Origin: Erysipelotrichia bacterium
GTDB taxonomy: Bacteria > Bacillota_I > Bacilli_A > Erysipelotrichales > Erysipelotrichaceae
DNA length: 10,814 bases
Direction of reading: 5' to 3'
NCBI GenBank assembly: GCA_009929095.1
Contig: SABF01000032.1
Coordinates: 1-10,814, forward strand
The notes beneath the pieces are model-generated. The model worked only from the letters and a program-made list of their open reading frames with translations. It was not told where the DNA came from and did no database searches. Shown in pieces: positions 7,061 to 10,814 of this stretch (position 1 is the stretch's first letter; each line of letters starts with the position of its first letter). Made by a program: the position numbers and the translations under genes.

Positions 7061-8044
7061 CTATTTTACCATGAACTTAAGAGAACCGCGGCCTGCCTGA
7101 TATTTCAGCTGCACTATAGCTCCCAGCAGCAAAGTCATACACGGATCCGTATGACCAATATCCGCTTCATACACTGCAGGGATATCCGGCAGTGCCTGAA
7201 CAATGGCCTCTTCATAGCTCATGCCCGTATCACTGGATTCAAACAGCACTCTGCCTATAACAGCGGCTTTGGCATGTTCAAAATAGCCGGCATAGCGCAT
7301 CTGGCACAGGGTTCGGTATACATTCTCAGCACTCATTCCATACACGTCAAAGAACCAGATGAATCCATCTCCGGCATATTTCTTAACGAATTGAGCTGTT
7401 CCGTCATAGGGTGTCCCAAGCAGATCCTTCATGACATCCAGACAGCCGCCAATGGCTCTGCCTGAAGTATTCAGCTTTTCCTGTGTGCACTTCCATTCAT
7501 CCGGATCTGTCAGTTCCAAATGATCCATCTCCCAGCCGGGTTTTCTCTGACATTGCTCTGATGAATACTGAATGATTTTATTTCCCTTAAGCATCTTCAG
7601 ATTATCCTGAATGAACTGAAAAGAAAGTCCCGGATCATATGCACCGGCATTCATGCCATAGATTGAGGCCACATCATATTTTGTTGTCAGCGGATAAAGA
7701 AGTGCGGTTGGATCTGAAGCACCCATTAAGTACTTGGGATGTCTTCTCATGATTTTCCAGTCAACATACGGAAGCACTTCATTGATGAAGTCTCCGCCGG
7801 CAGCACACATGACCATCTTTACTTCACTGTCCTGATATAAAGATTTCAGTTCTTTCGCTCTTGTTTCAGCACTGGCAGATCTTTGACTGTTGATTCTGAC
7901 ATCTGCCGTCTCTTTAATTGAGTAGCCCTGTTCTTTCAATACCTTGATTGATGCCTCGTAACTTTCAATTTTTCTTCCGACACCGGCACTAGGTGCGGTG
8001 ATGCCAATCACATCTTTCTTTTTGAGAAATTCAGGATAGATCAT
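7061..8044 (-). CDS. LD-carboxypeptidase-like protein (peptidase family S66)
   Basis: 327 residues. Family S66 serine peptidases include LdcA, which removes the last D-residue from peptidoglycan tetrapeptides during recycling, and MccF, which cleaves microcin C. The N-terminus KKDVIGITAPSAG matches the family opening. The nucleophile motif is MGASDPTALL with Ser110, and the histidine is His298 in DIGHTDP. GGCLDVMKDLLGTPY at about 199-213 is a further family block. The expected acidic member of the triad, Glu in LFLE-type segments, aligns with Asp233 in FIWFFDVYG. There is no signal peptide, so it acts in the cytoplasm. ATG 8044 is preferred over the in-frame ATG 8062 because GGAGG lies 6 nt upstream and the longer form adds an untypical MNWRPC. 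It heads the tight gene run leading into rapZ. LdcA or MccF-like specificity cannot be decided. Confidence 0.9.
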   Translation of the reverse strand: MIYPEFLKKKDVIGITAPSAGVGRKIESYEASIKVLKEQGYSIKETADVRINSQRSASAETRAKELKSLYQDSEVKMVMCAAGGDFINEVLPYVDWKIMRRHPKYLMGASDPTALLYPLTTKYDVASIYGMNAGAYDPGLSFQFIQDNLKMLKGNKIIQYSSEQCQRKPGWEMDHLELTDPDEWKCTQEKLNTSGRAIGGCLDVMKDLLGTPYDGTAQFVKKYAGDGFIWFFDVYGMSAENVYRTLCQMRYAGYFEHAKAAVIGRVLFESSDTGMSYEEAIVQALPDIPAVYEADIGHTDPCMTLLLGAIVQLKYQAGRGSLKFMVK

Positions 8045-8050
8045 GCACGG

Positions 8051-8055
8051 CCTCC
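8051..8055 (-). promoter_or_regulatory. Ribosome binding site fixing the LD-carboxypeptidase start
   Basis: GGAGG on the minus strand, 6 nt before ATG 8044. The alternative ATG at 8062 lies upstream of this site and has no ribosome site of its own. Confidence 0.75.
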
Positions 8056-8122
8056 AGTTCATTCTATAGGTGTTATTTTGAATTATTGTAATATCTGGTC
8101 ACGAAGTATTTCTTTATTCACC

Positions 8123-9166
8123 CTATGGGCAGTCCACTTTCTGACCATAAATATAATAATCATAGAAATCGATTGGATGGTCCGTTAGAATGTTTTCATT
8201 GGTGTCTTCAATCTGTGTCAGGTTGCGTATGACTTTTTCCGCTGTCTTCAATCGAACCATGTTTCCATTCAGACAGACTGCATGTATGAATATTCTTGCA
8301 AAATACCTTTCTTTATAGACCATTTCCTTACTTAATGTGATCAGTTTAGAAAAGCATTCCGAATCATCTGCGGCAAACAGAATCACATTCAGTGTGTAAT
8401 TGCATATATCAACGGTTGAAATCTGATACTCCCGAAGCTGTCTGATCAGTGACTGACTGCTGATCTGGGGAATCATCTTCTCCTTGATTTCATCCAGGCT
8501 TGTTATTTTGCAGTTTCTGATATAATCCTCAGCCTTAGGAATCGCAAATGCGCGTTCATATCTGCGAGATGGAATCGCAACTTCTTCATAAAAGTTCTTT
8601 ACATCACGTTCAACAAAGAAATAATCAACCTGAAGCTGTTTGACTTTATCATTCAGCCCCAGCGGTTTCTCATTTTCGAACAGCAGTACACAGCTGTACT
8701 TCGTCATATCCTGCCGCAGTACATCCGTGAGGGTCAGTACATCAATGGATCGGATGATATTGCTATAGCGATCAAGCACCCTGTGCTTTAATGATTCACC
8801 GCCGCTTCGATCGTCCGGAGTCAGGACAGCAATATCATTCATTATCGTGGTGTTTGTTTTCTGAATGCACTCATAAATCGCCAGAGCGATTCGGATATAC
8901 ATCATCTCTCCCTGGTTTTGCGAAAGTATCTTCTCGATTTTTGCACTGCAAATTCTGCCAATTGATGCACTCAGCGGGGATTTGATGACAGCCTTCTTCA
9001 GAAAAGCATTTGGGTTATGCTCATTCAGCTGAAAAGAGGTGCGAATCGATTTCTCTATCATCACCGGGTAAAGATATTTTTCAAACTCTGCCTGATTTCT
9101 GCGGCCGACAATTGAATTGTCCTTTAATTCTCTGATCAGTGCCTTCAGCAGTTTTCTTGCCAGCAT
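8123..9166 (-). CDS. PRD-type PTS-linked regulator, C-terminal half (PRD2, EIIB-like, EIIA-like); split gene
   Basis: 347-codon frame continuing the regulator encoded at 9882-9166. Residues about 1-105 resemble the second PTS regulation domain: EFEKYLYPVMIEKSIR, NEHNPNAFLKKAV, then GEMMYIRIALAIYECI. Residues about 110-200 look like a EIIB-type domain of LicR/MtlR regulators (IAVLTPDDRSGG start), but there is no Cys at the expected phosphorylation site. The last ~110 residues loosely match a EIIA-like domain (LNVILFAADD, FARIFIHAVCL). The PRD2 position usually held by His (HL) is Tyr (YL). The ATG overlaps the upstream TGA as TGATG and has no ribosome site. The frame is open for about 20 codons before this ATG, consistent with a broken longer gene. 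It may be expressed by reinitiation or be the remnant of a frameshifted gene. Confidence 0.75.
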   Translation of the reverse strand: MLARKLLKALIRELKDNSIVGRRNQAEFEKYLYPVMIEKSIRTSFQLNEHNPNAFLKKAVIKSPLSASIGRICSAKIEKILSQNQGEMMYIRIALAIYECIQKTNTTIMNDIAVLTPDDRSGGESLKHRVLDRYSNIIRSIDVLTLTDVLRQDMTKYSCVLLFENEKPLGLNDKVKQLQVDYFFVERDVKNFYEEVAIPSRRYERAFAIPKAEDYIRNCKITSLDEIKEKMIPQISSQSLIRQLREYQISTVDICNYTLNVILFAADDSECFSKLITLSKEMVYKERYFARIFIHAVCLNGNMVRLKTAEKVIRNLTQIEDTNENILTDHPIDFYDYYIYGQKVDCP

Positions 9167-9882
9167 CAGTATCTTTGTGTCCAGCGCATTCCTGTACTTT
9201 TCCGCAGAATAATCAGCTTGCGAGTTTCAACTTCCGAAAGGAGACAGCCGGATTCTTTCAGATATCGAAGACATATTTTAGTGATCTGCTCTTTCTCGTT
9301 TTCCTCCAGATGCAGACGAGAGAGACTGTCATTGAAAAGATCCGTGTCTTTTTCTTCCGAATAGAAACAGACCGTATCCGTGTAGCAGTACCGAATATCA
9401 ATTTCTCTTCCTTCCAGGAACATCCCATAATGAGGCCGTGTTGTAAGACTGATATGGTATGTTGCAAGTACACTCCTGACTGAAACCAGAGCTGATGAAA
9501 TAGATCTGGAGTTCAGATTCAGACTTAATGACAGTTCGTCCAATCTTGTATATTTCCCATTTGTGAACAGATCAAACAGAATCTGGTTCTTTCTCGATCC
9601 AAAGCTTCCCTGAAGATCATCAGATCCGATGAAGCGATACTGGAATTGCTTTTTCAGTTCATCGATCTGCTCCGGATGCCTGGATGTAAGCTTAAAACCT
9701 TTCCCCCGGCAGGATTCAATATAAATTCCTGAGAGATTAAATGAGTCATTGATTGTTTGAATATCCCGCCGCATCGTCTTCAGACTTACACTGAAAGTCT
9801 GGCAAAGTTCTTCATAAGTATGAAAGCCTTCGCTTGTAATTAATTCATATACAATGGCAACCTGTCGTTTATTTGCGTTCAT
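9166..9882 (-). CDS. PRD-type PTS-linked regulator, N-terminal half (HTH_11, Mga-type HTH, start of PRD1); split gene
   Basis: 238 residues. Residues about 4-60 form an HTH_11 winged helix (TYEELCQTFSVSLKTMRRDI, then RGKGFKL). Residues about 97-163 form an Mga-type HTH (RLDELSLSLNLNSRSISSAL, then RPHYGMFLEGREIDIR). PRD1 begins near 180 and is cut short: after RKLIIL the frame runs into an unrelated tail, RKSTGMRWTQRY, then TGA. LicR/MtlR/BglG-type proteins sense sugar-PTS phosphorylation and activate sugar operons. One extra A in the AAAA at 9201-9198 would continue the reading as LIILRKKYRNALDTK into the second half, giving about 586 residues, close to full length. ATG 9882 is chosen; a TTG at 9909 is possible. 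GGAG lies 14 nt upstream, which is long. Nearby nagA hints at amino-sugar control, unproven. Confidence 0.8.
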   Translation of the reverse strand: MNANKRQVAIVYELITSEGFHTYEELCQTFSVSLKTMRRDIQTINDSFNLSGIYIESCRGKGFKLTSRHPEQIDELKKQFQYRFIGSDDLQGSFGSRKNQILFDLFTNGKYTRLDELSLSLNLNSRSISSALVSVRSVLATYHISLTTRPHYGMFLEGREIDIRYCYTDTVCFYSEEKDTDLFNDSLSRLHLEENEKEQITKICLRYLKESGCLLSEVETRKLIILRKSTGMRWTQRY

Positions 9883-10272
9883 ATCAGCTTTGTTCACTCC
9901 AATCAGCAATTTATTTATGTCTCGGTATTTATCGAAAAAATCTTACTGTTTACTGAATCTATGAGAAAGGCCATTCCATGCATTCTTCAGGATACAGGCC
10001 TGGATTGCAGATCAGTTCGTGTGGGACAATCCTCTGGCCTGAATGATTGTGTACCTTTTGCTTAATTGATTCAAACAGGTGATCGGACGTTCTGCTGCTA
10101 TTATAACTAATTTTAATTCCCGAATTATCTGACTCGAAAGCAGAAGATAATTTTCTTTGTTTTCTGACATGCATCATCAGGATCAGAGATCCATTATAAA
10201 TCACGGATTGTGTACGGTTCACACGCTCAGAATCTCTGTTTCATATTTATAAACGAATATTTCAGAGAACTA
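9883..10272. other. Stretch without a confident gene, between the nagA-like gene and the split regulator
   Basis: About 390 nt, more AT-rich than the flanking genes. It holds one weak minus-strand frame (10222-9959, listed separately). Two minus-strand TATAAT boxes occur, at 10105-10100 and 10198-10193, but neither has a recognisable -35 at the right distance. The regulator's promoter must lie here or upstream, but I cannot place it. I see no RAT-like antiterminator, riboswitch or tRNA. Confidence 0.5.
9959..10222 (-). CDS. Doubtful small open frame, possibly a gene remnant
   Basis: 87 codons from GTG 10222 to TAG at 9959, with no clear ribosome site. The product is hydrophilic, without membrane segment or recognised motif. 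Its C-terminal part (ESIKQKVHNHSGQ, then RIVPHELICNP) has ordinary protein-like composition and faintly recalls the last strand region of LacI/GalR sugar-binding regulators, which end with a Pro-x-x-L-x-x-R-S type motif. The match is too weak to name. It could be the tail of a decayed regulator, a real small protein, or chance. The AT-rich codon use differs from neighbouring genes, which favours chance or decay. Confidence 0.2.
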   Translation of the reverse strand: MNRTQSVIYNGSLILMMHVRKQRKLSSAFESDNSGIKISYNSSRTSDHLFESIKQKVHNHSGQRIVPHELICNPGLYPEECMEWPFS

Positions 10273-10335
10273 AAAATGCCTTTCCTATCTATGGAATTGT
10301 CTGATAGCTTCATCCATAAATATGATTGGCATTTT
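10273..10335 (-). terminator. Long imperfect palindrome, probable terminator of the nagA-like gene
   Basis: Outer arms AAAATGCC (10335-10328 on the minus strand) and GGCATTTT (10280-10273) pair over 8 bp. An inner 6-bp stem, TATGGA/TCCATA (10290-10295 with 10313-10318), continues it, with short paired stretches between, giving 19 of 23 paired positions around a 17-nt loop. On the minus strand the structure ends in GGCATTTTTAG, a T-tail, 14 nt after the nagA stop. It is larger than a typical terminator, so a protein site, RNA element or mobile intergenic palindrome is possible. Confidence 0.55.
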
Positions 10336-10349
10336 ACAGTTTATTCGTG

Positions 10350-10814
10350 CTAGTTATGATACCGATTCAGGTATTCTGTATTGAATTTCGGTGTTTCTTT
10401 GGAACGATCAAACACTTTCTTTCCACGGACATATGTTGCCTGTGCTTTGTAGTCATCAGAGATAACTGCAATATCCGCATATTTTCCAAAGGCGATGGAA
10501 CCTGTTGTATCGCTGCATCCATAATACTCAGCAGCGTTCAGTGAAGAAAGCCGGATAACTTCTTCCAGAGGCATTCCTACCTTTTCAACCAGATTTCCGA
10601 TTCCATACAATACCGATTTGGAGCTTCCCAGAAGACGTCCGTCATCATCTCTGACAAATCCTTCCTGAGAAACATTCAGCGGTGTTACCCAGCCGATGTT
10701 ATATCTGCCCGGCTCGATTCCTGCCAGACTTACAGAATCAGAGATCATCATAAACTTAGATTTGTCCTTGATTCTGAACATCATTTCAATGAAATCCAGA
10801 CTGACATGCATACC
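10350..10814 (-). CDS. nagA: N-acetylglucosamine-6-phosphate deacetylase-like protein, C-terminal part (start outside window)
   Basis: The frame is open to the window edge, so only the last ~154 residues are seen. NagA is a cytoplasmic metal-dependent amidohydrolase that removes acetate from GlcNAc-6-phosphate in amino-sugar breakdown and wall recycling. The visible part begins GMHVS, matching the substrate-contacting His region, and 23 residues later has ISDSVSLAG, whose Asp corresponds to the catalytic aspartate of NagA; the spacing agrees closely with E. coli. FVRDDDGRLLGSS matches the conserved segment leading to the Ala/Gly-Gly-Ser loop. The C-terminal beta cap is typical: LNAAEYYGCSDTTGSIAFGKYADIAVI, then GKKVFD. 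The family is secure; the exact substrate is likely but not certain, since related deacetylases share these motifs. It is followed by the palindromic terminator. Confidence 0.8.
   Translation of the reverse strand, partial: GMHVSLDFIEMMFRIKDKSKFMMISDSVSLAGIEPGRYNIGWVTPLNVSQEGFVRDDDGRLLGSSKSVLYGIGNLVEKVGMPLEEVIRLSSLNAAEYYGCSDTTGSIAFGKYADIAVISDDYKAQATYVRGKKVFDRSKETPKFNTEYLNRYHN

Noticed and set aside
8063..8091. Promoter for the LD-carboxypeptidase gene (TTACAA, 17 nt, TATAGA)
   Set aside because: Both boxes are poor, and the implied transcription start would fall right at the ribosome binding site, leaving almost no leader.
9190..9215. Programmed -1 ribosomal frameshift joining the two regulator halves
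   Set aside because: In the zero frame the codons are CTG CGG AAA AGT; no X-XXY-YYZ heptamer fits and slippage of the AAA codon would pair with GAA. A lost base in the A run or reinitiation at TGATG is simpler.
1..10814. CRISPR array, tRNA/rRNA genes, insertion sequences or phage genes
   Set aside because: No regularly spaced repeats, cloverleaf-like segments, transposase motifs or paired terminal repeats were seen on either strand.

Overview
All convincing genes in this 10.8 kb window are read from the minus strand, so biological order runs from high to low coordinates. The content is chromosomal and low-to-mid GC, with a rapZ-yvcK-whiA cluster, AGGAGG-type ribosome binding sites, sigma-A-like promoters and T-tailed terminators. 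This points to a Firmicute (Bacillota). The yvcK-motif variants, the whiA neighbours and a PRD-type PTS regulator fit an Erysipelotrichia-like host, but that class assignment is inference only.

Layout in transcription order. (1) 10814-10350: 3' part of a nagA-like N-acetylglucosamine-6-phosphate deacetylase, followed by a 63-nt imperfect palindrome (10335-10273) with a T-tail on the minus strand, probably its terminator. (2) 10272-9883: no confident gene, only a weak 87-codon frame. (3) 9882-8123: a PRD/Mga-type PTS-linked transcriptional regulator split into two overlapping frames. Adding one A to an AAAA run at 9198-9201 would rejoin it into about 586 residues. (4) 8044-2033: a tightly packed run of seven genes: an S66-family LD-carboxypeptidase, rapZ, yvcK, whiA, a small two-helix membrane protein, a DUF2156 protein and a two-part GNAT acetyltransferase. 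It ends in a hairpin terminator at 2008-1976. Junctions from rapZ to the DUF2156 gene are overlapping, abutting or only a few bases apart, which suggests translational coupling. (5) 1750-734: gap (glycolytic GAPDH) as a single-gene unit with a near-consensus promoter (TTGACG, 17 nt, TATAAT) and a strong terminator. (6) 480-1: start of a Cro/C1-type HTH protein with its own promoter, running off the window.

Common theme: RapZ and YvcK families are tied to amino-sugar supply and cell-wall homeostasis, WhiA to division and chromosome segregation, LD-carboxypeptidase to peptidoglycan recycling, NagA to amino-sugar breakdown, and DUF2156 to lipid aminoacylation in its best-known relatives. A cell-envelope and amino-sugar neighbourhood next to central glycolysis is therefore a reasonable reading, though the link is inference.

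I do not see a clearly new multi-gene system. The points most worth a second look are the split and site-degenerate PRD regulator, the single in-frame TAG separating the small membrane protein from the DUF2156 protein (an arrangement recalling MprF), the palindrome after nagA, and the acidic substitution in the LD-carboxypeptidase triad.
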